The notes under the pieces: generated by a model
The model's database searches: none
What the model was told of the DNA's origin: nothing
What the model saw: only the letters and a program-made list of their open reading frames with translations
Translations under genes and position numbers: made by a program
Part shown: in pieces, positions 51,934 to 61,752 of the stretch
How the letters are laid out: each line of letters opens with the position of its first letter
Numbering within the stretch: the first letter of the stretch is position 1
Assembly (NCBI RefSeq): GCF_048569485.1
Contig: NC_134357.1
Location: 229,145,735 to 229,209,734, forward strand
DNA: 64,000 nt
Direction of reading: 5' to 3'
From: Anomaloglossus baeobatrachus
Lineage: Eukaryota > Chordata > Amphibia > Anura > Aromobatidae

Positions 51934-53083
51934 TGTGAGACCCCACAGGTGTTGTGTCGGTGCATTACCTTCAGGGACTCCACTCAGCTGGATCTGGTCA
52001 CAGGTAGGAGATCTTCTTCTTGTCGTGACGCCACTCTCAGTATTGCGGCCAGTAGGGACCGCCACTGCAGGTTGAGGGTCGCCTGGGGCTGATGGTGTGT
52101 GCAGTTAGTTGGAATAGCCTCCTGAGAGTGAGGCAAGCCCCAGGGCCCGGTGTAGATGCGTAGTACTACAAGTCGCAGAATGACTCACACAGGCAGAACT
52201 GTCTTTCAAGGGCTTTACTCACATTTGATGGCAGGGTGAGTAGCCCGGGCGTAGCTGAGATGAACCAGGTGGGAACCAGGTATCCTTCAGGCTGACTTTA
52301 TGAGGGTGACTACCAACTCGCCTTCCTTAGCCCTTGGTGGTTTGGGGTGACCCCGACTTTGAGTCCCTATGGGGGTCACCCAGGGAAGATGCTGCAGCCT
52401 CTCTCCCCTTCGTTCGCCGTGTGCTTGTCGCCTGGGCCAGATCACTCCAGCTTCTTGCCTCCTGTGAGCTATGGGCCCTAACTGTGGCTACGTGGCTGCG
52501 GCTTTTTGTGGTGTTGTGGCGTGGGCTTTGAGAGCCCCACACCGGCAGGTTTAGCAAAAGAAAGCTGGATCTATCTCCGCTTCGGGATCTGCCGCCCGTT
52601 TGGGCCTGGTGCTCTCTAGCAGTCTCCTTACTTCCCACTCCGTTGCTCTCTCTCTAGCTGAAGATGGATTTCGGGTAGCACTCCTAGTTGACCGTTCTCC
52701 CCCGTCAGTAGCCACTGCGCGGGCGCTGTTAGACAGCAACAGCCCCACAGGTCTGCTCCTCACTGAGCCCTATGGAGTTCTGCTCTAACTGACTCACTGC
52801 CCCTCCTCTCCTGTTCTTGCCTACGCCACCTAGCAACCAGATTCTCTTACCACACCCCTTGAGAGGAGATGGAGGCTTTTGGCCCCCTCCACTATTCCAG
52901 TGAAGGTCAAGGCTTTTCCCCCTCCTGGGATCCCCAGGGGTCCTCTCATGGGTACATGTGTGAGAGCTGATTACTATGCGCCTGTGTACCACACCCCTGT
53001 CAGCCTTCTGGATTACCTGTGTTGTACTGTCCCCAGCATGGGTGCAGTACTCAGTGGTGCCTGACCAGGTCAGGGGCGCCACA
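51934..53083 (-). repeat. 3' LTR of the pol-less element
   Basis: 1150 bp; plus-strand ends TGTGAGACCCCACAG and GGGGCGCCACA. CT-rich stretches and short open frames shared with the other LTR are not genes. Confidence 0.93.
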
Positions 53084-53695
53084 TTCCCCCTTAGTTATCA
53101 CCAGCACGTCCTCGGGCTGCAAGACAACATTTTAAAATGCATAAAACATTAAAACATGTAAAACATTTTTAAAAGCACCAGGTACCATACATCACCACCC
53201 TCCACCCACAAGTCCGTTAACCCACCCAAAACCCTCTCACGTTGGCCGCGGCTTCAGCCACTTCTGGCAGGATGTAGAGGCGGCTTACATGGGCTGGTGG
53301 TTTCAGGGTATACCTGGCCTGGTGGATCCGCGCCTTCAGCCTCTTCTGGCAGGATGCAGAGGCGGCCTCCACAGTTGGTGCTGACCAGGTACCCTCTTTG
53401 TGGTGGAGAGCCAGGCCCCATAAACAGGCATGCTCTCTGGTCGCAGGTGAGCCAAGGCCCTATATACGGACGGGCTCCTCCTGGTTGCAGACGAGCCAAG
53501 CCCCTAAACAGGCTGACTCTGGTGGTGGTGGTGCCCTTTTGGTGTAACTATTTACACTCGAGAGTTTGTGGCTATAGCCAGTTCATAGCCTTAAGGTTTA
53601 TTTCTCACAATAGTTTTTGTGGGCACATTCTTGAACTTTAAAACGTTGCAAAACAAACTTTTTCAAAACTTTAACTGATAACTTCTTTCTTTACT
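53084..53695 (-). other. 3' non-coding region of the pol-less element
   Basis: Begins (plus sense) with the purine tract inverse TTCCCCCTTAGTTATC. Contains two imperfect direct copies of a CTTCTGGCAGGATG(T/C)AGAGGCGG block (53260-53285 and 53342-53366). No gene. Confidence 0.65.
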
Positions 53696-55558
53696 TTACT
53701 CCTCCATTTCACCAGGGCTTGGGCCTTTAGGGCTGCGGCACCTGCTGCTTTCTTGCTCTTTGTCGTCGTCTGAGGTAGTTTCATCTGTAGGTTCCTTGTC
53801 TTTTCTTTCTTGATCTTCATCTGTTTCCTTTGCTGCATCTGTTTCTTTATCTCTGTCTTTTCTTTCTTCTTTGGGACATGGTGCTACATCAAGCGCATAC
53901 AATCCTCTTTCGCCTTCATGCATAGTGAATTGTACTGTATTTCCCATCTTTAAGTTTCTGCCAGGGTGTCCTCTAGGCAGATGAGCGTTCACATCTCTTC
54001 TGTTGACAAATATCCCTTCTTTGATACCAGGGGCTACAATGAATCCATATCCACTTCTCAAATTGAAATCCTCCACTACTCCTTTACAAAGGGGTCCTCT
54101 GGCCTGTGCTTTGGCTCTTCTCAGGAACCTTTTTTCTTGTAGGTCTCTGGCCGTGACTTCCCTCTGCTCTGGGGATGGCGGTGCAGGGGACAGCGTTGTT
54201 CTGTTGCGACGCCTTGTCTTGCGGCCTGAACTCTGCGTGGTACAGCTTGCAAGCTCCCAGGTGAGACTTTTAGGCAGATCTTCGTCAGCGGACTGTGTCA
54301 GGTCTTCCTCATCCCAACGGGAATAGGGCAACATCTCCGGCTCTGAGTATAGATCCACTGCTGGTGGCTCCAGAGTCAGCTCCTCAGCTTCCTGGCCTCC
54401 TCTCCCCCTTAGTTCTTCTTGGCACTCCTTTGGTGGCAGTGCTGGGGATGGGCTTTCTTCAGCAGGCCCAGGCGGGGGACTCTTTGGCGTGGTTGCTGCA
54501 GGGGTTGCCGGAATCCTCTTGGGGGTGTGCGGAGGGAGCAGATACCGATCCACCATCTCTTGTGGGAACTGGGCCTCTAGGTCAGCCTTCAGCTTCCAGT
54601 ATTCGGGGTCCTCTCCTATCAGGGACTTCCTAGCAGGGACCTCTTTGGACTGGGGAGCGGTGTCTGCTCTGGCCTTGCAGGCCGGGGTAAATGGTGATGC
54701 AATCTCTTTGCGGGCCGCGCCCTGTATGGCGGCGGCCTGGTCTTGGCGGGCCGCGCCCGGCATGGCGGCGGCCTGGTCTTGGCGGGCCGCGCCCGGCATG
54801 GCGGCGGCCTGGTCTTGGCGGGCCGCGCCCTGTTTGGCGGCGGCCTGGTCTTGGCGGGCCGCGCCCTGTATGGCGGCGGCCTGGATCGGCGTCGCAGCTG
54901 TGATGGGATCTGTGCAGGCTGGGCTGGGCGTCGCTGCAGGGACCGGGTCTTGGTGGGCCGAGCAGGGCATCGCTGCGGCGGCCGGGGCTTGGCGGGCCGC
55001 GCCTGGCGTGGCTGCGGCCTGGTTCAGCACCTCACTTGCGGCGCGGACGAGCGTTGCTGCGGCGGTGGGGTCTTGGCGGGCCGGGCCTAGCAGGGCGGCG
55101 GCCTGGGTCAGCGTTACGCCTGCGGCGCGGATGAGGGTCGCGGTGGCAGCCGGTTCTTTGCGGGCCGGGCAGGGCATCGCTGCGGCGGCCTGGGCTTGGC
55201 GGGCCGCACCTGGCGTGGCTGCGGCCTGGCTCAGCGTCGCCGCGCCGGGCGCCTCTTCAGGGACCGCGGGCGTGGCAGCAGGGGTCAGGGCATCCGGGCC
55301 GGCAGGGGTAATACTGGACTCACCCATCGGTGGCAGCATCGGGGTCTGAGTCGTCGCCGTCCGGTCTGGCACTCGTCGTGCGGTTCCCCTCTCATAGGCC
55401 TGAACCGCGGCAGCCATCTCCAGAAGTTCCATACGTTCTTCTCGGATCTGCTCCACGACCCGGGTCTCCAGTCGGTCGCAGAACTGGGCCAGCTCCCGAT
55501 ACCACCAGGCAGCGGAGCCCGGTTCTGGATTTCTGCGGTCAGACGCCATTTTCTGCAC
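53696..55558 (-). CDS. LTR-element accessory protein with C-terminal cold-shock-like domain
   Basis: 620 codons from [13 protein letters not shown] (the in-frame Met at codon 4 is an alternative start). Residues 15-65 are helical and charged ([20 protein letters not shown]). Residues about 75-290 are Ala/Pro/Gln-rich low complexity with five in-frame 12-residue repeats ([12 protein letters not shown]). About 300-470 is acidic and Pro-rich. About 488-555 reads [20 protein letters not shown] ... [16 protein letters not shown] ... [20 protein letters not shown], which matches the cold-shock fold: the G-x-V-x-x-F-N start, GYGFI as RNP1 and IFVNRRDV as RNP2-like. The tail is Lys/Glu/Asp-rich. Cold-shock domains bind single-stranded RNA or DNA, so an RNA-packaging or chaperone role is plausible but inferred. 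No zinc knuckle or capsid motif is seen. Frame fully open. Confidence 0.82.
   Translation of the reverse strand: MQKMASDRRNPEPGSAAWWYRELAQFCDRLETRVVEQIREERMELLEMAAAVQAYERGTARRVPDRTATTQTPMLPPMGESSITPAGPDALTPAATPAVPEEAPGAATLSQAAATPGAARQAQAAAAMPCPARKEPAATATLIRAAGVTLTQAAALLGPARQDPTAAATLVRAASEVLNQAAATPGAARQAPAAAAMPCSAHQDPVPAATPSPACTDPITAATPIQAAAIQGAARQDQAAAKQGAARQDQAAAMPGAARQDQAAAMPGAARQDQAAAIQGAARKEIASPFTPACKARADTAPQSKEVPARKSLIGEDPEYWKLKADLEAQFPQEMVDRYLLPPHTPKRIPATPAATTPKSPPPGPAEESPSPALPPKECQEELRGRGGQEAEELTLEPPAVDLYSEPEMLPYSRWDEEDLTQSADEDLPKSLTWELASCTTQSSGRKTRRRNRTTLSPAPPSPEQREVTARDLQEKRFLRRAKAQARGPLCKGVVEDFNLRSGYGFIVAPGIKEGIFVNRRDVNAHLPRGHPGRNLKMGNTVQFTMHEGERGLYALDVAPCPKEERKDRDKETDAAKETDEDQERKDKEPTDETTSDDDKEQESSRCRSPKGPSPGEMEE
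54712..54890 (-). repeat. 36-bp in-frame repeats in the accessory ORF
   Basis: Five units of GGCGGCGGCCTGGTCTTGGC followed by GGGCCGCGCCC plus a variable 5-base end. Each encodes 12 residues ([12 protein letters not shown] type), so copy-number change keeps the frame. Confidence 0.9.
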
Positions 55559-55908
55559 GACTCTCCAGCTGTGGACTCGCCGTTGCCTCTAATAGCAAGC
55601 TGTTCAGTTTCCGCTCTGCCTCTTTCAGCAGCTCCTCTCCCAGCAGCAGGCTTCTGGCTCCCTTTCTGTCCCGACGTCCCTGGACGCTTCCGCTCTCTTC
55701 ACAAGCGAGGTCAGAACTCTGCAGGGGATCTCTGGGTAGCCACACCTCTTCGTGGGCGGTAACTTCTTCCAGCGCGGGCTGCTGTTGTTTTTCAGCGCGC
55801 TTTTCATGGTGGCAATATGGCGGCGCTTCCAATTTTCCAAGCGGACCGCCCAGGCACATGGTCACCTGTCTGAACAGGTCTAGTCCTTATCCTGTTCGTG
55901 ACGCCAGA
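55559..55908 (-). promoter_or_regulatory. 5' leader and primer-binding site of the pol-less element
   Basis: Directly inside the 5' LTR (minus strand), TGGCGTCACGAACAGGAT (55889-55906) follows after two bases, as a tRNA primer site should. The same 18 bases occur at 32588-32605. The leader of about 330 bp carries short overlapping frames without recognisable domains. Confidence 0.75.
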
Positions 55909-57058
55909 TGTGAGACCCCACAGGTGTTGTGTCGGTGCATTACCTTCAGGGACTCCACTCAGCTGGATCTGGTCACAGGTAGGAGATCTTCTTCTTGTCG
56001 TGACGCCACTCTCAGTATTGCGGCCAGTAGGGACCGCCACTGCAGGTTGAGGGTCGCCTGGGGCTGATGGTGTGTGCAGTTAGTTGGAATAGCCTCCTGA
56101 GAGTGAGGCAAGCCCCAGGGCCCGGTGTAGATGCGTAGTACTACAAGTCGCAGAATGACTCACACAGGCAGAACTGTCTTTCAAGGGCTTTACTCACATT
56201 TGATGGCAGGGTGAGTAGCCCGGGCGTAGCTGAGATGAACCAGGTGGGAACCAGGTATCCTTCAGGCTGACTTTATGAGGGTGACTACCAACTCGCCTTC
56301 CTTAGCCCTTGGTGGTTTGGGGTGACCCCGACTTTGAGTCCCTATGGGGGTCACCCAGGGAAGATGCTGCAGCCTCTCTCCCCTTCGTTCGCCGTGTGCT
56401 TGTCGCCTGGGCCAGATCACTCCAGCTTCTTGCCTCCTGTGAGCTATGGGCCCTAACTGTGGCTACGTGGCTGCGGCTTTTTGTGGTGTTGTGGCGTGGG
56501 CTTTGAGAGCCCCACACCGGCAGGTTTAGCAAAAGAAAGCTGGATCTATCTCCGCTTCGGGATCTGCCGCCCGTTTGGGCCTGGTGCTCTCTAGCAGTCT
56601 CCTTACTTCCCACTCCGTTGCTCTCTCTCTAGCTGAAGATGGATTTCGGGTAGCACTCCTAGTTGACCGTTCTCCCCCGTCAGTAGCCACTGCGCGGGCG
56701 CTGTTAGACAGCAACAGCCCCACAGGTCTGCTCCTCACTGAGCCCTATGGAGTTCTGCTCTAACTGACTCACTGCCCCTCCTCTCCTGTTCTTGCCTACG
56801 CCACCTAGCAACCAGATTCTCTTACCACACCCCTTGAGAGGAGATGGAGGCTTTTGGCCCCCTCCACTATTCCAGTGAAGGTCAAGGCTTTTCCCCCTCC
56901 TGGGATCCCCAGGGGTCCTCTCATGGGTACATGTGTGAGAGCTGATTACTATGCGCCTGTGTACCACACCCCTGTCAGCCTTCTGGATTACCTGTGTTGT
57001 ACTGTCCCCAGCATGGGTGCAGTACTCAGTGGTGCCTGACCAGGTCAGGGGCGCCACA
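55909..57058 (-). repeat. 5' LTR of the pol-less element
   Basis: 1150 bp, same length and, as far as read, same sequence as 51934-53083. Confidence 0.93.
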
Positions 57059-57521
57059 GCAGCAATGGTGGTACTGCTCCCCACAGGTGGAGCGGTGCCC
57101 CGGGGACACTGTTGGTGCTCGTGAGAGTCTATGGTGTTGTGTGGCAAACACGGTGCAGGGCCGACAGGCATGAAAGAAACAGGCACAAACAACAGTCTCT
57201 TTACCTTCTCCTCTTTTACTCCACAAACGGTTAGTCCTGGGAGGCCATTACAGGTGGTAGAGGGCTCCGGCCGGCCTGGAAGTAACTGAGCTGTCGTTTT
57301 GGCCAGATGAGTATGAGGCCTACTCCTGTTCTTTTCCCTTGCTGTGATAGAACCCTGCTCTCTGGATTTAGCAATGGCCCTCTTGCTGCTGGGACCGGTG
57401 GTACGTCCCTTTCCCTCTGTGGTAGGCTGCACAGGCCCTCTCTGGTGCTTCTCTGCTGGAGTCCACACCGGGCCCTGATGATGCAGCTGTACCTTTGGGC
57501 GGTTTTTGGGCCAGGTGCTTG

Positions 57522-59816
57522 TGACTCGCCCACCCCAGGGCTATGGGACACCTGTGGTTTGCGGCTATTAAGCCGCCGCTGCTGTGTGAGGCCTCCGGTG
57601 TGATGATACGGCAGCAATGGTGGTACTGCTCCCCACAGGTGGAGCGGTGCCCCGGGGACACTGTTGGTGCTCGTGAATGTCTATGGTGTTGTGTGGATAA
57701 CACGGTGCAGGGCCGACAGGCAATGAAAGAACCAGGCACAAACAACAGTCTCTTTACCTTCTCCTCTTTTACTTTAAGAACAGTCCAGTCCTGGGATACC
57801 GTCACAGGTGGTGAAGGGGATCCGGTCGGCCTGGTAGTACTTGGGGTGATCTTTTTGGCCAGCTGAGTATGAGGCCTACTCCTGTTCTTTTCTTTACTAT
57901 TATAGGACCCTGCTCTCTGGATCTAGCAATGGCCCTCTTGCTGCTGGGACCGGTGGTACGTCCCTTTCCCTCTGTGGTAGGCTGCGCAGGCCCTCTCTGG
58001 TGCTTCTCTGCTGGAGTCCACACCGGGCCCTGATGATGCAGCTGTACCTTCGAGCTGTTTATGGGCCAGTTGCTTGCAGCTCTCCTGCCCTTCGGATTCG
58101 GCTACAAGGGAGTATTTTAAGCCCTGGTGGCCACAGACTCCGATGTCCGAGTCTCTTCTCTGCCTCTCTGCTACTCCTGCTTCCCTGGGCCAAGCTGCTC
58201 CAGCTCTAGGCCCCAGATCCCCAGGACAGCACACTCTGCGTCTGCTTGCTATCACTTCTCTTTACAGACTGAACACTACTTCCTCCCTCAGGTCAGACTT
58301 AAGGAATGCTCCCTGGAATTCCAGGTTCAGAGCTCCCCCTGCTGGCCGGAGGGAGAACTGCGTTGGATGTTAAACTTACTGGCCAATGGACCTCCCAATT
58401 ACCTCCAGGCTCAGCATTAACCCTTTGGGAGGGCAATGCTGTTGTGGCGACCTGGAGCACCACACTCCCCCTTGATTAAAGCATAGTCAGCTTCCTCCTC
58501 CCCACAATTCAGGACACGGACGGGCACTCTCCCCTTGCGGACGTCTGCTACCCCTCTGGCTATCAGGACTCCAGGCCTACTGTCTGAATACACCGGTTCT
58601 ACCAAGGCCTGGTAATCCTGACCCTTGAGGCCTATTGCTGCCCGACACCATATCAACATTTCACTTCTTGGGGGTATTGCAATGGGGAGGGGGTCACTTA
58701 CCCTCACACTGCCAATTTCTCCTCCGGCCAGCTCTACCTGCTGCCTCCTCATCAGGGCTCAGATTTCCCTCTGTAGGGCACGCTGCTGCCCGGAGCTGGC
58801 AGTTTCAGACGCCTGTTGCAACAAAATTATCACTTCGGCAATACAATTTTCTATCACATTTGTACCAATGGTTAGCAGTGGGTCAGATTCTTTGCGATCA
58901 ATATCTACAATTATCATCCCCTGACATGGCAATTCTACCCGCCCCACTTTAATGGTTACTTCTTTATACCCAATTTGAGGTAAGGGCTGACCATTACTGG
59001 CCACAATTGTTAAATCATCATCTGGGCCATGGTCAATGTCTGAATCAGCCCAATATCTTTTGTACAGTTTATAAGGGATGGTTGTTACCTGGGACCCCGT
59101 ATCCAGGAGGGCGTTCAAAGGGATCCCATACAGCACAATAGGAAGGACCGGTCGTCCTCCCACATACTTGCTGCGACTGGGGTTTGAGCCGGGCTTCCTT
59201 ACACCTGGGGGTTGGCTCCTGGCCCCAGGCTCGGCCCATTTAAAGGACAGTGTCTTGCAATGTGGCCCGCCTGGCTGCAGCGGCGGCAGATCGAATGTCC
59301 CGTTGAATCATACCGGTCTGTGTCTTTTCCTCGGGTCGGAGGAATCCTCCTCTGTCGCATCCATGGGACGTCATCTGGGCTGGAGGCCAACTCGATTCTT
59401 GCAGGCGATGGGGTCACTTGTAGAGACTGCACGGTCTTGGCAAGGGCAGCTACAGTCTTGGTCAGCTCCTGGACCTGCTGTCTGAGCTCTGCAGCGGGAT
59501 CCTTATCCAGGGACTGCGCCTCAGCCCCTGCAGCGGCTCGTGTTGCAGGCACCACCCCGGGGTACGTGATAGCAAGAGGCCGGAGGGGTACTGGGTCATT
59601 CGGTGTAGATTCTCTCAGTACCCGGATGGCCTGGTCCTTAAACTTTGCAAAGTCCAGAGCAGGGTTCTGCAGGACCATGATACGCAGCTGGGTCCTGTGG
59701 GCATCTGACAGGAGCCCTTCTATGAACTGCTCAGTTAGGAGTTTGTCTTCTTCACGTACACTCTCTGGGTCCACCTGTTTAATTGCTCTCAGGGCCTCCT
59801 GCAAGTTTAAGGTATA
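57522..59816 (-). mobile_element. Shortened Ty3/Gypsy element, minus strand
   Basis: A 3' LTR (57522-58464, about 120 bp shorter near its right-hand end in element sense than the LTR at 44391) is followed by an interior of only 1.35 kb matching 49245-50570 of the larger Gypsy element (part of gag to protease). Most of pol is absent, and its 5' end is cut by the LTR at 59817. Fossil, non-autonomous. Confidence 0.85.
58465..59816 (-). pseudogene. gag-pol: Gypsy gag-protease remnant
   Basis: Three overlapping minus-strand open stretches (58417-58752, 58759-59163, 59199-59900) carry in order a gag segment (LLTEQFIEGLLSDAHRTQLR), the CCHC knuckle CRRCSQAGHIARHC, and the protease box NALLDTGSQVTTI, closely matching 49245-50570. 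A few breaks. Fossil. Confidence 0.85.
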
Positions 59817-60441
59817 TGTGACGCCCTGGCAAAGCCAGGTTGTCACAGAAAGAGTTAATCCTCCTTGGTAATCTGATCCCACACCGATGCAGCAGGACAC
59901 ACCACAGCCCCCAGGGTAAGAGAAAAGCAGAGCAGAGGGGAGGGGCTGGAGCAGAGTGTTTGGAGAGGCAGACAGAAGAGGAGTCTGGAGTTGTAGCTCC
60001 CAGGCTGATGGTGAAGCGTGCTCCGAGAGGGCCGGGACAGGCGGCGAGTGAGGAAAGGGCCAGAGGTAGCCGGGCAGGGTAGTGGCCCCCCGGTACCTGG
60101 GTGACCCGGATCACTGCAGGGGAGTGTATTCCCCGTTCCCGGCTGAGGAGAAAGAGGAAGAGAGTGGAGAGAAAGGCACCTGGCTGCAGGGAAAGAACAG
60201 GAGCTGCTGCACCGTGTGTGGGACACTAACACCCCCATACCGAAGGCTGCGGACACCGGCAATTCCTAGTTTACCAGTGACTCCGTGTGAAATACTTGTG
60301 AGTACGCCCGTGCCCTCGGGCACCGCACCGCAGCACTGTGCCCTGCTCCCTGCTTACCCCATCACCGGGCCCCGGGACAGCCAACCCCCTACCCACGGAG
60401 GGGAGAAATAACATCTAGCTGCTCCATACCATCGCTCCCGG
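59817..60441 (+). mobile_element. Gypsy-type LTR fragment, plus strand
   Basis: Begins TGTGACGCCCTGGCAAAGCC. Shares ACCCACGGAGGGGAGA and CCATCACCGGGCCCCGGGAC with the LTR at 34029. Its last part is absent in the window because the retroviral LTR begins at 60442. Fossil. Confidence 0.82.
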
Positions 60442-60954
60442 TGTTAAGGTGAACTCTTAACCAGAGATCACTAGTTGCCTACTGCCTGGTCTAAATGGTA
60501 TGGATCGAGTGCATGCTTGAAAAATGAGATCAGACACAGTCCGGATATTCATCTTTCCTCGACAGAAGTCAGCCCATGCTGTGCCTTTATTACAACTGAG
60601 CTTGCTCTGATATAACCTTGCAAAGGGGCATGGACAGCCCCACAGTGAGCATACTTGGATGTGTCCATTGGTCAGTGGGTTGAACAATGTGTTAGTCCAT
60701 GAGCTGATTGGTGGGCGTCATTGTAGGCGGGTCTATGACGTCATCGGATGGATCCATGGTGATGGTGATGGGAGGGACATCATCTGGTGGATCCATGCTG
60801 ATGGTAGGGTCTGTGATGTCATCGGGGGCCATCTTGGCTTCCTCTTTAGAGTGACTGGCTTATGTATAGAGAATTCATTTCATTGAACACATTTCCCACA
60901 GTGCTCTATGTTCAGAGGTTAATTAAGTATTTCATCTTATGGCTCTCCTCAACA

Positions 60955-61752
60955 GTCCCCCCTAAATACTTTATTAACCTTCTGACCCTACCATGGTCCT
61001 CTAACACATCAGCTCTAATGCTTTAACTGCAACCTTTTTTCATTTTTCTATCTGCTATACAAGCAATGCTAAGCTTTTGCCCCCCGCTGGTACAGACTGC
61101 TGATCAGAGAGTTGATCACATCCCGCACACACAGTTCACAGAGGCACAGGTAACTAGAACAGATTTATTTAATGCTGAAGAGCTTACTCAGAATTTGAGA
61201 TTAATCGATTAGAAAGAGTAAGGCAATTGTAAGAATAAGCTTCTTACTGTTATGCTGTAGCTTTTAGCATTACTGTTTCTGAAAGGCTGATTCTCAGTCA
61301 ATATCCGAGTGCTGTCCGCGTTTTCGAGACTTTTCTACCCGAATACACCTGATTGTATCACAACTCTAATGGATCTCTTCTTGTCTCGGGTCTATAATCT
61401 ACCACCAGGAGGCCTTTAACAAGATTTCCCTTACACATGGATCCGATTACCTTCAGTAACACAGAGTAGCACTTTTACGGCTTCAAATACCAACAAATAA
61501 AACAATACCAGTTACCTATAAGTGTATGTTATCCTTAAGTCACTTAAACCCTTAAAATAATTGATTGGTTCAGGTCAGATAATGTTTTTCCCACCATGAG
61601 CCCTTATTTGCGTAATGTTCCTGTACCCATTGTTCCCTTATGGTTATTTCCCATGTATCATCCCCAATCTAGAAATTCTCCAGAAGGTTCTATGTGAGAT
61701 AATCCAGCACTATGTGTGTTGTGACCCCCATTCTGCTGGTACGATGGACTCT
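60955..61752 (-). other. Retroviral 3' region without recognisable env
   Basis: AT-rich, no open frame above about 75 codons and no signal-peptide, furin-site or transmembrane pattern that I can recognise. Confidence 0.4.

Larger units (their letters stand above)
51934..57058 (-). mobile_element. Young pol-less LTR retroelement with one long ORF
   Basis: 5125 bp, minus orientation. Two LTRs of 1150 bp each (51934-53083 and 55909-57058) show no difference in the stretches I compared, including four identical open frames in each. Ends are TGTGGCGCC...GTCTCACA on the minus strand. Target duplication GCAG at 51930-51933 and 57059-57062; joined flanks match the uninterrupted LTR at about 44605. 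The primer site TGGCGTCACGAACAGGAT is at 55889-55906 (minus), and the polypurine tract AAGGGGGAA is next to 53084. The 2.8-kb interior has one 620-codon frame and no protease, RT or integrase, so mobility must be supplied in trans. It looks whole and very young. Confidence 0.93.
51723..57521 (-). mobile_element. Gypsy LTR interrupted by a younger LTR element, 5' part missing
   Basis: 51723-51933 and 57063-57521 together match 44391 to about 45055 of the 3' LTR. The interruption is the element at 51934-57058 with its GCAG duplication. The remaining LTR part is missing where the next LTR begins at 57522. Fossil. Confidence 0.85.

Noticed and set aside
51934-53083. Small host genes suggested by identical 60-100-codon frames at two places
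   Set aside because: They are the two LTRs of one element, so the frames are duplicated by retrotransposition, not conserved by selection.
54489-55349. 286-codon plus-strand frame rich in Ala/Trp/Arg
   Set aside because: Antisense of the Ala-rich part of the 620-codon frame, kept open by its GC-rich 36-bp repeats; the minus frame has the recognisable domain.
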